DNA of 64,000 nt from an uncultured Eubacteriales bacterium (GCA_949068525.1 CARTIQ010000001.1:246483-310482); one strand, 5' to 3'; shown: positions 49,494 through 58,112, numbered from the stretch's first letter. Notes: generated from the letters alone by a model not told the origin. Made by a program: numbers and translations.

Positions 49494-50249
49494 TCACTCC
49501 TTTAATATCAGCTCCACCGGGCAATGATCGCTGCCTAGCACTTCGCTGTGAATTATTGAATCCTCAACCCTATTGTTAATCCTTTCTGACACGATAAAAT
49601 AGTCAATGCGCCATCCGGCGTTGTTAGCCCTCGCGTTGAACATGTACGACCACCACGTGTAGGCACCCCGTTTTTCGGGGTACAAGTACCTAAACGTATC
49701 AGTAAACCCTGATTCCAGGAGCTGCGTCATTTTGCCTCTTTCCTCATCCGAAAATCCCGCATTTTTATGGTTAGACGCAGGATTTTTAAGGTCTATCTCA
49801 TTATGCGCCACGTTTAAGTCCCCGCACAGAATCACCGGCTTTTTCTCATTCAGCCACAGCAAATATGCCCGAAAGTCGTCCTCCCACTTCATCCTATAAT
49901 CTATACGCTCCAGGCCCCGCTTGGCGTTCGGCGTATAGCAGTTTACCAAATAAAAATCGCTCATCTCCAGCGTTATCACGCGCCCCTCGTGTGAATGCTC
50001 TTCCATATTTATATCGTAACTCACATTCTGCGGCTTCTGCTTTGTAAATACCGCCGTCCCCGAATATCCCTTTTTGTCGGCGCTGTTCCAATACTGATAA
50101 TACCCAGCTGCAGCCACTTCTGCCTGGCCTTCTTGCATCTTTGTCTCTTGTATGCAAAATATGTCCGCGTTTCTCTCTTTAAAAAACTCCATGAATCCCT
50201 TATTTATACACGCCCGCAGGCCGTTTACATTCCACGAGATTAACCTCAA
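49494..50249 (-). CDS. xthA: Exodeoxyribonuclease III
   Basis: 251-residue AP endonuclease/3'-5' exonuclease of the ExoA/XthA family, used in base excision repair. The metal and active-site motifs are SWNVNGLRAC, CIQETKMQEGQ, CGDLNVAHNEIDLKNP, WRIDYFIVSE and GSDHCPVEL. The start is TTG at 50247-50249, eight bases after AAGGAGG; the ATG at 50253 is out of frame. It heads a long minus-strand operon that seems to continue to tadA. Confidence 0.95.
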   Translation of the reverse strand: MRLISWNVNGLRACINKGFMEFFKERNADIFCIQETKMQEGQAEVAAAGYYQYWNSADKKGYSGTAVFTKQKPQNVSYDINMEEHSHEGRVITLEMSDFYLVNCYTPNAKRGLERIDYRMKWEDDFRAYLLWLNEKKPVILCGDLNVAHNEIDLKNPASNHKNAGFSDEERGKMTQLLESGFTDTFRYLYPEKRGAYTWWSYMFNARANNAGWRIDYFIVSERINNRVEDSIIHSEVLGSDHCPVELILKE

Positions 50250-50286
50250 CCATTTTGCCTCCTTTTTCTTTTTTCTTTTTTAGAAT

Positions 50287-50316
50287 ATTATAACATACAT
50301 TTTGGCCCCTTAACAA
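50287..50316 (-). promoter_or_regulatory. Sigma-A promoter for xthA operon
   Basis: Minus-strand TTGTTA (50311-50316), 18-base spacer, TATAAT (50287-50292) with an extended -10 (TGTTATAAT), 37 bases before the xthA start. Confidence 0.6.
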
Positions 50317-50345
50317 GACATAGCCCTCAATTTTGCGCAAATACA

Positions 50346-50470
50346 GCGCGGGGCAGCCGCAATCTAAATCTCTTCAACTGTGTTGAAGATTTAGCAAGAA
50401 AAAATAATATTTTTTCTTTGTTGAGTCCAAAAAAGTTCTTTTGCGGACTCAACTTGCGGCTGCCCCACGC
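50346..50470. repeat. 125-bp cruciform/cloverleaf-like structured element
   Basis: The outer arms 50346-50362 and 50454-50470 are inverted copies (17 positions, one mismatch; core GGGGCAGCCGCAA). Inside are three further perfect or near-perfect hairpins: CTAAATC-TC-TTCAAC (50364-50378) with GTTGAAGATTTAG (50382-50394); AAGAAAAAAT (50396-50405) with ATTTTTTCTT (50409-50418); GTTGAGTCC (50420-50428) with GGACTCAAC (50445-50453). Together they make a four-way junction. A further pair, TAGCCC (50321-50326) and GGGCTA (50471-50476), flanks it. It lies between the GerQ-like gene stop and the xthA promoter. It could be a non-autonomous mobile element, a structured RNA or a complex terminator. Confidence 0.75.
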
Positions 50471-50515
50471 GGGCTAACTGCTTGATTATTATATGTCAAA
50501 AAACAACTTTCACAT

Positions 50516-51157
50516 TCATATTTCTTCGGTGCCCTCAAAATTTACGAACTTTGCCCCCCCAAAGTCGCAGACCACAACTTCGCCAGACTCGGGATCTCTT
50601 AGCACCACGAAGTTATTACCCACAGCTAATAGCACTCCAGACTTTTCGATCAGTGTATCTGTGCCGATTAAAAACTGCATCCGAACGTTTCTACCAATCT
50701 GTGTGCGCAAAAATGCATCCATGTTTTTGTCGCTTACTTCGTGCAAATTATGCTCCAAACTAAGGCTACTTTCGGCATCATTGTTATTTTCTCTCCCTTG
50801 ATTCAACCGTACTGTTGGCAAAGTCTGCTCTTGCCGATGCGGCGCCGGAATCATCTGATCGTTCCGCTGCTCTATTTGCTGAGTCGTATTGTCCCTGGTC
50901 TCCAAGTTCTCACGCTGTGTTGTAGTGTTAATATCGTTATTATTCGACGGCATCCTATTAGCTTCTGACGTGATATTTTCAGCGTTTGCACGATTACCCT
51001 CTTGCATATTCGATTCTGGTTCGTTCACGTTGTACCCAGCCAAATTCTCCAAGTTTCTCTCCGAGCCATCCGCATCCGCAATATTATTAACTCCATAAAT
51101 CCTTGCCATATCTAGTTCTGCATCCGTAAAGTTTCCGTTGTTGCTCATGTTAGCCAT
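50516..51157 (-). CDS. Putative GerQ-like spore coat protein
   Basis: 213-residue protein. The N-terminal two thirds are Asn/Glu/Gln-rich and low in complexity (MANMSNNGNFTDAELDMARI; many N, E, T and Q). The C-terminal 75 residues form an ordered domain, GRNVRMQFLIGTD, then EKSGVLLAVGNNFVVLRDPE and VNFEG, resembling the C-terminal domain of spore coat protein GerQ (a beta-barrel that ends in a tyrosine/Phe-rich strand). The ATG at 51155-51157 follows AGGAGG. A CATATTAT motif upstream resembles a sigma-E -10, as for spoIIIAA, but no -35 was found. I infer a spore coat role with limited support. Confidence 0.5.
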   Translation of the reverse strand: MANMSNNGNFTDAELDMARIYGVNNIADADGSERNLENLAGYNVNEPESNMQEGNRANAENITSEANRMPSNNNDINTTTQRENLETRDNTTQQIEQRNDQMIPAPHRQEQTLPTVRLNQGRENNNDAESSLSLEHNLHEVSDKNMDAFLRTQIGRNVRMQFLIGTDTLIEKSGVLLAVGNNFVVLRDPESGEVVVCDFGGAKFVNFEGTEEI

Positions 51158-51259
51158 ACTAATCCTCCTAAAAAAAGTAGATACATTTTTTATAATAATA
51201 TGCAAAACTCTTTTTAGGCGTTACACAACCAACCTTGTAGCTAAACGAATTCCACGCTT

Positions 51260-51292
51260 CTTAAAAATAACTTTTCTATGATCTCATAGAAA
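51260..51292 (-). terminator. Terminator candidate before the end of the Nif11-fusion gene unit
   Basis: TTTCTATG (51273-51280) and CATAGAAA (51285-51292) form a perfect 8-bp stem with a 4-base loop, followed on the minus strand by AGTTATTTTTAAG. It lies just after the stop at 51298. Confidence 0.6.
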
Positions 51293-51297
51293 CTTAT

Positions 51298-53076
51298 CTA
51301 TTTTTTCGATAATTTGGCTAAATTATCAGCAGCTGTTTTTATTGTTTGCAGCCGTTCTTGACTAATATTTGTGTTTTTGCTTTCACCAAACCAACCACCA
51401 GCTTTAGATTCGTCCAAATACAAATTTCCCGTCTTTTTATCTGTTCTTATTCTTGAGTTAACTTCTTTTAGGTCTTTTTCGAATCCTGCCCAAGTGCTAG
51501 GTTTAATTCCCTGTCGACCGCCTGCATCTTCCAACGCCTTACCTACATGATTTGCAGCCGCCTCCCATGACGCATTTCTGTCATAATTTTCATAACTTAG
51601 TTGCTTCTCTCCACTCAAAGAACCCATCTCGTCTAGTTTATTTATTGCATCAGCACCCACATCACTTGGTGTAGACACAAGCAAATCTGCTATATCTCCT
51701 TTTACGTCACCAGAGTTTTCAAATTGCGCCTCTATCTTATTCTGATTCTCATTTGTGACTTCTAAGCCTTCTAAAAATTTATATACATGGTTAATTTTTT
51801 GCTCTACAGTCATTATTTTGTCTGATGCACCTTCAGCTTCAGCAATTGAAATAGGCTTATAATCTTTTTTCCTCTCTTTGTTACTAACCTCTTCTTGTGC
51901 TTCAGCGCTTTCAATGCCGAGATCTACTTCAGTTTTAACTTCTTCATTATTCTGTGTATTTTCTTCTTTATTTTCTATATTGGTTTCTCCTGCGTTCCAA
52001 AAAGTATCGTCAAAAAGGTCACCAAGGGCTACATCAGCCTCGTTTATGGCTTCGTCTGTATTCTCATCTTCATCAACATCATCAAAGTTCAATATTTGTG
52101 TCTCATTATTAAAATTGTCAAATTCTTTTATGTCATCATTTTCTTCGCCCTCATTTGTGGTTTCTTCATTATTTTCTACGTAAAAAGCCTCATAATTATA
52201 AACATCTTCGCCTTCATTAAGGTCAATATTTATTTCCTCTTCGGTCATTTCTATCCCATCATTTTCCTCATCGTCTTCAGCAAAAAAGTCCTCTAGCGCA
52301 GCATTATCTTTTTCTTTCCAGTCAATACTTACATTTTTAAGTTCCTTATTATCTGCATCTAAGTCCTCGTAACCCAGGCGCGAACTAAAGTCTATTGCCT
52401 CATCGTTCGTTTCTATTTCTGTTTCTTCCTCTGTGGCCTCTGTAGCATATTCTTGCGCTGTGGTTGCTGCATCTTCTTCGTTAAAGCTAACATCTTCTGT
52501 GGATCCATTGTCCTCGTCCGCTACATCACTTTCTTCTGAGTTATTTTCGATAACTTCATCCGCTTCATTCGACACATCTTCGCTTGATTTTTCGATATTC
52601 GAATTTTCTACTTTTTGGAGTATAGTATCCTCAGCTGTTTCCTCAGTTGCTTCGTCGGTATTGTTAATGCTCATGCTATAGGAAGAGGTCGGTGCTGATC
52701 CTGCGCTAGAACCATCGCCACCTCCAGGGCTTTGTATATTACCCATCATAGAGAGGCCAGATGACCCCAACGTAAGCAACATCAAGCCAGTAGCCAACAT
52801 TTGGTTGCCAGACCATCCTCCGCTAACGTTTAACAGGTCGTCGTCGCTTAGCTCTCCTTGTGGCGCAATGCTACTTGAATACGTCAAGAAATCTTCCAAG
52901 GTAAATTCTAGCCCGCGCTCCTTTGCCATAGGGATAACATTCTCGCTTATTATTTTCTCATAATCCACGGTTCCAGCTTTGTTTTGAGCCTCATTCTTAA
53001 TTTTCTCAATTTCTTGAGCCAAATCCTCATTCGACTTTACTAGCTCAAAAAATTTCTGCACGTTTTCTACAGACAT
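51298..53076 (-). CDS. Large protein with Nif11-type double-glycine leader (about 505-residue cargo)
   Basis: 592-residue protein. Residues 1-87 are a Nif11-like leader: MSVENVQKFFELVKSNEDLA, then MAKERGLEFTLEDFLTYSSS, then ELSDDDLLNVSGG with Gly-Gly at 86-87. After it come a hydrophobic stretch (MLATGLMLLTLGSSGLSMMG), a Gly/Ser linker, and about 300 residues very rich in Glu, Asp, Asn and Thr. A folded-looking C-terminal domain of about 150 residues (KINHVYKFLEGLEVTNENQN to LAKLSKK) ends it. AAGGAG precedes the ATG and the promoter at 53127-53155 is strong. Nif11 leaders normally precede short peptides, so the exporter may here act on a full-size protein. The cargo is not recognised. Confidence 0.8.
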   Translation of the reverse strand: MSVENVQKFFELVKSNEDLAQEIEKIKNEAQNKAGTVDYEKIISENVIPMAKERGLEFTLEDFLTYSSSIAPQGELSDDDLLNVSGGWSGNQMLATGLMLLTLGSSGLSMMGNIQSPGGGDGSSAGSAPTSSYSMSINNTDEATEETAEDTILQKVENSNIEKSSEDVSNEADEVIENNSEESDVADEDNGSTEDVSFNEEDAATTAQEYATEATEEETEIETNDEAIDFSSRLGYEDLDADNKELKNVSIDWKEKDNAALEDFFAEDDEENDGIEMTEEEINIDLNEGEDVYNYEAFYVENNEETTNEGEENDDIKEFDNFNNETQILNFDDVDEDENTDEAINEADVALGDLFDDTFWNAGETNIENKEENTQNNEEVKTEVDLGIESAEAQEEVSNKERKKDYKPISIAEAEGASDKIMTVEQKINHVYKFLEGLEVTNENQNKIEAQFENSGDVKGDIADLLVSTPSDVGADAINKLDEMGSLSGEKQLSYENYDRNASWEAAANHVGKALEDAGGRQGIKPSTWAGFEKDLKEVNSRIRTDKKTGNLYLDESKAGGWFGESKNTNISQERLQTIKTAADNLAKLSKK

Positions 53077-53126
53077 TCTCAACACTCCTTTTCTTCAAAA
53101 AATTAAGTCTTTTTAAAATATATTAT

Positions 53127-53155
53127 ATATTACCATAAAAAATTTATTTTGTCAA
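53127..53155 (-). promoter_or_regulatory. Sigma-A promoter for the Nif11-fusion gene
   Basis: Minus-strand TTGACA (53150-53155), 17-base spacer, TAATAT (53127-53132), 51 bases before the start codon. The 313-base gap between the two divergent genes holds this and the vanW-family promoter and nothing else I can support. Confidence 0.7.
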
Positions 53156-53186
53156 TAATTTTTTGTGTTTTTTATTTAAGGATTTG

Positions 53187-53215
53187 TTGATAAGCAAACA
53201 TTTTTATGATACAAT
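53187..53215 (+). promoter_or_regulatory. Sigma-A promoter for the VanW-family gene
   Basis: TTGATA (53187-53192), 17-base spacer, TACAAT (53210-53215), divergent from the Nif11-fusion promoter. Confidence 0.6.
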
Positions 53216-53389
53216 AAATCAAACCGCATTTTTGTTGTGGTAAATCTTGTTGTTACCTAAAAAATAATCCAGGGCCAGTCCCTCAGCCGCTTTATTGCTT
53301 TGGCTTTTACTGTAATTTGATCATAAATTGCCTGCATCATTAGTATGTTTAGTTGTGGGCACATAAACAACACTGTGGGGGAGAATTTT

Positions 53390-54688
53390 TTGGGAATTTT
53401 TGTTGATAAAAAGTTAAACTTAGGTACAAAACTCCTTATGGTAGCTGTACCATTGGTTATAATATTTTTTTTGGGGTATTCTCTTGCAACGGCTCACATC
53501 TCGGCTCAACTGAGCACAGAAAATTTCTACGAGGGCATTATAGTTGGCGGCGTGGATGTTTCTGGCAAGAGCAAAACGGAGGCTATTGACATTATTTATG
53601 AAAAGCTTAAAAACGACGAGCAAAGCGTGAATATCTCCGTATATTGTGAAGATCAAAGCATCACGCTAACTAATCAGAATTTTGCCTACAAATATAATGT
53701 GGAAGATGTTGTAAACTCAGCATATAACTGTGCTAGAAATGGTAATTTGTTTTCGCGTTATTTTGAGCTTTTGAGTATTAAAAATAATGCAGATAAATTT
53801 CCGGTGGATGCTGCCTTAGACCCAGAAAGCTTAGGCATAACTGTGGATTTTGTTATATGCAAATTTGATGACCCTAGTTTAGAAGCGCATGTTAAGAGTT
53901 TTAACCCAACGTGCGAGCCGATGTTTGTGTATAGCGAGGGCAAAGATGGGTATAAATTAAATAGAGATGAAGTTTTACAACAGATTAACGACTTGGCTTC
54001 GGCTCAAAAAAGTGGGGAGGTCCGACTGCAAAAGCGTGAATACAAAAACAACACTACTATTGACGACGCAAAAGCACGGACTCAGTTAATTGGCGAATTT
54101 AAGACCATTTCTACCAACAACAATAACAGCAATCAAAACATGAAGCTCTCCATGGAGGCTATTAATGGCACTGTTTTGCAGCCTTTTGAGACTTTTTCTT
54201 TTAACAAAATTGTTGGTGATTCTAATGACCCCAAAAAAGGCTTTTTGCCCGGCGCTTCTATTTTGAATGGGTCTATTGTTATGTCGTACGGCGGCGGAAT
54301 CTGCCAAGCGGCTACCACTATTTACGGTGCGGCCATTCGTTCCGATATGACTATCATTGAACGCAAAAATCATCGGTTTAAGTCCTCGTATGTTCCTTAC
54401 GGTCTAGACGCGACCATCGATTACAAAACCATCGACTTAAAATTTAGAAACGATTTTACTCATCCAGTTTATATTCAAACTGCTATGGTTGGCAAAGAGC
54501 TTGTTTGCAGAATTTTTGGGCCCAAAAATCAAAATTTTGATGCAATAGAAGTCAACTCGTGGGTAACGGCACGAGAAAGCGAGGAAATTAAAGCCGAGGC
54601 AGAACGGGTTTACTATAAAGGCAATAAAATTATTAATAAAAAAAAGTTGCCAAATTCTGTGTATAAGCCAAAGCAACACGCCGCTTGA
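53390..54688 (+). CDS. VanW family protein
   Basis: 432-residue cell-envelope protein with one membrane helix near the N-terminus (TKLLMVAVPLVIIFFLGYSLA), a peptidoglycan-binding-like domain (YEGIIVGGVDVSGKSKTEAI, the PG_binding_4 pattern) and the VanW domain (KIVGDSNDPKKGFLPGAS, MSYGGGICQAATTIYGAAI). Named from a glycopeptide-resistance cluster, its role is not established; it is widespread in Clostridia and does not imply vancomycin resistance. The start is probably TTG at 53390 with GGGGGAG six bases upstream; an ATG at 53345 lacks a ribosome binding site. Confidence 0.85.
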   Translation: MGIFVDKKLNLGTKLLMVAVPLVIIFFLGYSLATAHISAQLSTENFYEGIIVGGVDVSGKSKTEAIDIIYEKLKNDEQSVNISVYCEDQSITLTNQNFAYKYNVEDVVNSAYNCARNGNLFSRYFELLSIKNNADKFPVDAALDPESLGITVDFVICKFDDPSLEAHVKSFNPTCEPMFVYSEGKDGYKLNRDEVLQQINDLASAQKSGEVRLQKREYKNNTTIDDAKARTQLIGEFKTISTNNNNSNQNMKLSMEAINGTVLQPFETFSFNKIVGDSNDPKKGFLPGASILNGSIVMSYGGGICQAATTIYGAAIRSDMTIIERKNHRFKSSYVPYGLDATIDYKTIDLKFRNDFTHPVYIQTAMVGKELVCRIFGPKNQNFDAIEVNSWVTARESEEIKAEAERVYYKGNKIINKKKLPNSVYKPKQHAA

Positions 54689-54843
54689 TTTTTGATTTGA
54701 TTTTTGGTAAAATTATTATATTTAAATGGGTGTACTTCTTTTTTGCTGCTATTACACTTTTAATATGGTCTGTAGCTTGTTTTTTGTTTCTTAAAAAGTA
54801 CAGCTGATCTGTTGTTTATTAATTATCTGCTTGGAGGAAACAA

Positions 54844-55869
54844 ATGAAAAAAAAGATCAGCGTTAAGGTAATTTTAAATGTTTTTTTAGTTGTTTTTTTG
54901 ATCTCTTTGTTTTTTTATCTTTGCTTTTCGGATAACGGTCTTTTTGACCTTTTTAAAAAGTCTAAGGGCTTTAACAAACCTTGGCTAATTACGGCTTTTT
55001 GCTGCCATTTGATTAATATTTTTATTGATATTTATTTGGTATATAAATTTACTGTTAATATGGATAAACACTATACCTTAAAAAAGGCTATTCGCGCTTC
55101 TATGATTGGTCAGTTTTTTTCTGCTGTTACGCCGGGGGCCTCTGGCGGACAACCTATGCAGGTTTATACTATGTCCGACCAGGGGGTGGACAGCGGAACC
55201 GCTACTTCGGCTTTGGTGCAAAAATTTTTGGTTTATCAGACTGTTTTGACTTTTTATAGTATAATTGCTATCCTTATTAGAATAGATTATTTTAACAGCC
55301 TTAATAAAATTGTTTGGTCTATTACTCTTACGGGCTTTGTTATGCAGGCTGTTGTTATTGCTGCTATTTTGTTGTTCTCTTTTAACCGCAAGGTTACTTC
55401 TAAGATCATTTCTGGTACTTTGCATTTGCTCTCTAGCTTGCATATTTTGAAAGATGTTGATGAGAAAATCGATCGTCTTAACGCTCAGCTGGTTTTGTTT
55501 TACGACGGAAATAAGGCTCTTTATCGCGATAAATATATGTTCTTAAAGACTTATGTTTTAACCGCCGTTCAGCTTACTTCTATGTTTATTGTTCCTTACT
55601 GTATTTATCGGGCTTTTCATTTGCGTGGCGCTAGCATTATTAGTATGATTTGTGCGCAGTCTTTTGTTACTATGTCTTCTTGTTTAGTCCCAATTCCGGG
55701 GGCTTCTGGTGTGGTTGAGGGCGCCAGTTCTGTATTTTTTAGCCCTTTTTTTGATGAAACAACTATAAAGTCTGCTATTGCACTATCTCGGTTTATTAGC
55801 TATTATTTTACTATTTTGATTTCTTTGCCTTTTTCTAGAGTTTCTAAAAAGAAAAAACTTGAAAATTAA
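54844..55869 (+). CDS. Lysylphosphatidylglycerol synthase TM-region-like (flippase-like) membrane protein
   Basis: 341-residue membrane protein with about eight helices, of the UPF0104 family whose domain also forms the flippase part of MprF. SAVTPGASGGQPMQVYTM and SSCLVPIPGASGVVEGASSVF are the family's two glycine-rich loops. TTGGAGGAA precedes the ATG. No lysyl-transferase domain is present, so it probably moves a lipid or glycolipid. It is followed by a glycosyltransferase gene after 44 bases, suggesting joint work on an envelope glycolipid. Confidence 0.85.
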   Translation: MKKKISVKVILNVFLVVFLISLFFYLCFSDNGLFDLFKKSKGFNKPWLITAFCCHLINIFIDIYLVYKFTVNMDKHYTLKKAIRASMIGQFFSAVTPGASGGQPMQVYTMSDQGVDSGTATSALVQKFLVYQTVLTFYSIIAILIRIDYFNSLNKIVWSITLTGFVMQAVVIAAILLFSFNRKVTSKIISGTLHLLSSLHILKDVDEKIDRLNAQLVLFYDGNKALYRDKYMFLKTYVLTAVQLTSMFIVPYCIYRAFHLRGASIISMICAQSFVTMSSCLVPIPGASGVVEGASSVFFSPFFDETTIKSAIALSRFISYYFTILISLPFSRVSKKKKLEN

Positions 55870-55913
55870 TGACTTAGTCGTTATGTACTTATATATTAAG
55901 GGGAGATTTAAAA

Positions 55914-56894
55914 TTGAGTTCTGTTAATCCAAAAATAAGTTTGATTATTCCGGTCTACAATACGGAGCATTACTTAGAAGATGCTTTACAATCGGTTTTA
56001 GCCCAGACTTTTACCGATTATGAGGTTATTATGGTTAATGATGGTTCTACGGACGGCAGTTTGGCTATTTTAAAAAAATATGCCCGAAGGTATGATAACT
56101 TTAAGCTAATAGATCAAAACAACTGTGGGTTAAGTAAGACACGCTGTGTTGGCATTGCTGCTTCTCGCGGTGAATATATTGCCTTTTTGGATAGCGACGA
56201 CTTTTTGGATCCAGAATTTTTGGCACAGCTGTATAAGAGTGCTATTGAAAATGACGCGGATATCGCTTGCTGCAATTATTATCTTTACTACGACAAAAGC
56301 TGCAAAAAGATTTACATGCCGTTTACAGCCAAGACTGGCGTTTACTCTAACGAAGTCGCCCTCAAAAAGCTTATTTTGGACACTACTTTTCACTTTTTTA
56401 TGTGGAATAAGTTATTTAGGCGTCACTTGTTTTTTGATAATAATGTTATATTTTTTGACATGTACTTTGAGGATGTGGCAATATGTCCGCAGTTGTTTTA
56501 CTATGCTAACAAGGTTTCGTTTGTTAATCGGTCGTTATACTACTATAGGCGCCACCAAGGCAGCATTATTGCTCAGATTGACGCCCCTAAAACTAATGAT
56601 TACATAAAGTCTTTGGGCATTATTCGTAACTTTTTAGAACAAAAAAATGTTTACTCAAAGTATAAGTCGGTGTTTAAGCTTTATGCTTTTCGGTTTAAAA
56701 TTCAGATCGGATACTGCATTTTAACTAATCATATCGATAACCTTAGCTTTGCAGATATTGGTATAAATCTCAAGAGGGCGTATGTTACGATTAATTCTTT
56801 TAAAAGTGACAAATATATTCCGGCTAGTGAACTGCCTGTTCTGCCGTTTTATGTGGAGCCTCCGTGTCAGAACAAGAAGGCACTTATTCGGTAA
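55914..56894 (+). CDS. GT2 family glycosyltransferase
   Basis: 326-residue GT-A-fold transferase. It begins MSSVNPKISLIIPVYNTEHY, has NDGSTDGSLAILKKY (nucleotide binding) and the DxD motif in YIAFLDSDDFLDPEF; the acceptor region holds MWNKLFRRHLF and MYFEDVAICPQLF. It uses a nucleotide sugar to extend a surface glycan. The start is TTG at 55914, eight bases after GGGGAG. It is convergent with spoVAD, 4 bases apart. Confidence 0.92.
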   Translation: MSSVNPKISLIIPVYNTEHYLEDALQSVLAQTFTDYEVIMVNDGSTDGSLAILKKYARRYDNFKLIDQNNCGLSKTRCVGIAASRGEYIAFLDSDDFLDPEFLAQLYKSAIENDADIACCNYYLYYDKSCKKIYMPFTAKTGVYSNEVALKKLILDTTFHFFMWNKLFRRHLFFDNNVIFFDMYFEDVAICPQLFYYANKVSFVNRSLYYYRRHQGSIIAQIDAPKTNDYIKSLGIIRNFLEQKNVYSKYKSVFKLYAFRFKIQIGYCILTNHIDNLSFADIGINLKRAYVTINSFKSDKYIPASELPVLPFYVEPPCQNKKALIR

Positions 56895-56898
56895 CTTT

Positions 56899-57915
56899 TT
56901 ATTTTGTGGCGGAAGTTATGTTAACAAGGTGTGCAACCGCCGGAATGCTCTCCCCTTGCTGGGTTGAGGTTGGCGACATTAGCGCTCCTGTAGCCATGAA
57001 TAGGACGCTGCTTAGCTCGTGATTTTCTATTTTGTTTAAAATCTCGGAACACAAAACCACCGCAGAACATCCGCAACCAGACCCTCCCGCATGCACGTCC
57101 TGATCATTTTTGTCGTAAATCATTAATCCGCAGTCTTTGTGGTTATCCTTTAGCTCGATGCCCTCTCGGGATAGCAGCTCTTTTAGCAGCTTACTGCCGA
57201 CTTCTCCCAAATCTCCGGTTAAAATTAAGTCGTAGTCGCTTGGTGATGTACTGGTGTCAGCTAGAAAATCCTTTAGCGTTGCTGCGGCTGCTGGTGCCAT
57301 CGCTGCACCCATGTTGTTTGCGTCCTTTACGCCGAGGTCTACTATTCGGCCCACAGTTATTTTGGATATCTGTGGGCTTTTTGTACTCTCTCCCACCACT
57401 GCTGCGCCCGAGCCTGTAACCGTCCACTGTGCTGTGGGCGTTCTTTGTCCTCCGTACTCAAGTGGAAAGCGAAATTGCCTCTCTGCCGAGCAAAAATGCG
57501 ACGACGTCACGGCAATGCAGTTGTTGGCCGCGCCGGAATCCACCATCATTGCGGAAAGCGCTAAAGTCTGCGCCATGGTTGAGCACGCCCCGTACTGACC
57601 CAAAAATGGTATGTTTAAACTTTTTAGCCCGAATGTCGACGAAATGCACTGATTTAGCAAGTCTCCTGCAAAAATAAAGTCGATATCGCCCTGCGTTACG
57701 CCGGATTTCTCTATTGCTAAGGTCACAGCTTTCGACTGCAGCTTGCTTTCTGCCTTTTCCCAAGAGGCCTCCCCCAGAGTTGTGTCCTCAAATGTTTGGT
57801 CAAAGACCTTGCCAAGCGGTCCTTGCGCCTCTTTTTTCCCGCAAACTGCCGCATAACCCTTTATCGCTGGCTTGTTTTCCATTTCGATCGTGTATTTTCC
57901 TATCCGTTTTGCCAT
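56899..57915 (-). CDS. spoVAD: Stage V sporulation protein AD
   Basis: 338-residue thiolase-fold protein needed for dipicolinic acid uptake into the forespore; it binds DPA directly. Family hallmarks are CGKKEAQGPLGKVFDQT, AGDLLNQCISSTFGL, PFLGQYGACSTMAQ, and CGLMIYDKNDQDVHAGGSGC. GAGGCT precedes the ATG. A likely sigma-G/F promoter lies at 57957-57986. Unusually, spoVAC and spoVAE are not next to it in this window. Confidence 0.95.
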   Translation of the reverse strand: MAKRIGKYTIEMENKPAIKGYAAVCGKKEAQGPLGKVFDQTFEDTTLGEASWEKAESKLQSKAVTLAIEKSGVTQGDIDFIFAGDLLNQCISSTFGLKSLNIPFLGQYGACSTMAQTLALSAMMVDSGAANNCIAVTSSHFCSAERQFRFPLEYGGQRTPTAQWTVTGSGAAVVGESTKSPQISKITVGRIVDLGVKDANNMGAAMAPAAAATLKDFLADTSTSPSDYDLILTGDLGEVGSKLLKELLSREGIELKDNHKDCGLMIYDKNDQDVHAGGSGCGCSAVVLCSEILNKIENHELSSVLFMATGALMSPTSTQQGESIPAVAHLVNITSATK

Positions 57916-57956
57916 ATTTTAGCCTCTTTTCTGCTCTGTCCAAGTTTTTCTTCATT

Positions 57957-57986
57957 TATTATTGGAAATTACCTTAAAACTATTCA
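57957..57986 (-). promoter_or_regulatory. Sigma-G/sigma-F-like promoter for spoVAD
   Basis: Minus-strand TGAATA (57981-57986), 17-base spacer, AATAATA (57957-57963), compared with TGAATA and CATACTA for sigma-G. Forespore expression is what spoVAD needs, and the site is 41 bases before the start. Confidence 0.5.
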
Positions 57987-58052
57987 CTTTTATCGGCTTT
58001 TTTATGAATCGTGGAGAAATTTTCTTGAATGCTCTTTTTGGACATTTTTTGC

Positions 58053-58081
58053 TTGCTTTTTTCATTTTTAGAATATAAAAT
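58053..58081 (+). promoter_or_regulatory. Sigma-A promoter for groES-groEL
   Basis: TTGCTT (58053-58058), 17-base spacer, TAAAAT (58076-58081), directly before the CIRCE element. Confidence 0.5.
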
Positions 58082-58085
58082 ATAT

Positions 58086-58112
58086 TTAGCACTCAAGTTG
58101 TTAGATTGCTAA
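58086..58112. promoter_or_regulatory. CIRCE operator (HrcA binding site)
   Basis: TTAGCACTC (58086-58094), 9-base spacer, GATTGCTAA (58104-58112). It matches the CIRCE consensus TTAGCACTC-N9-GAGTGCTAA with one mismatch. It indicates heat-shock control of groES-groEL by the HrcA repressor. Confidence 0.9.

Noticed and set aside
53390..54688. Vancomycin resistance gene
   Set aside because: VanW-family proteins are common in Clostridia, and no vanHAX or regulator genes are present. The name alone is no evidence of resistance.
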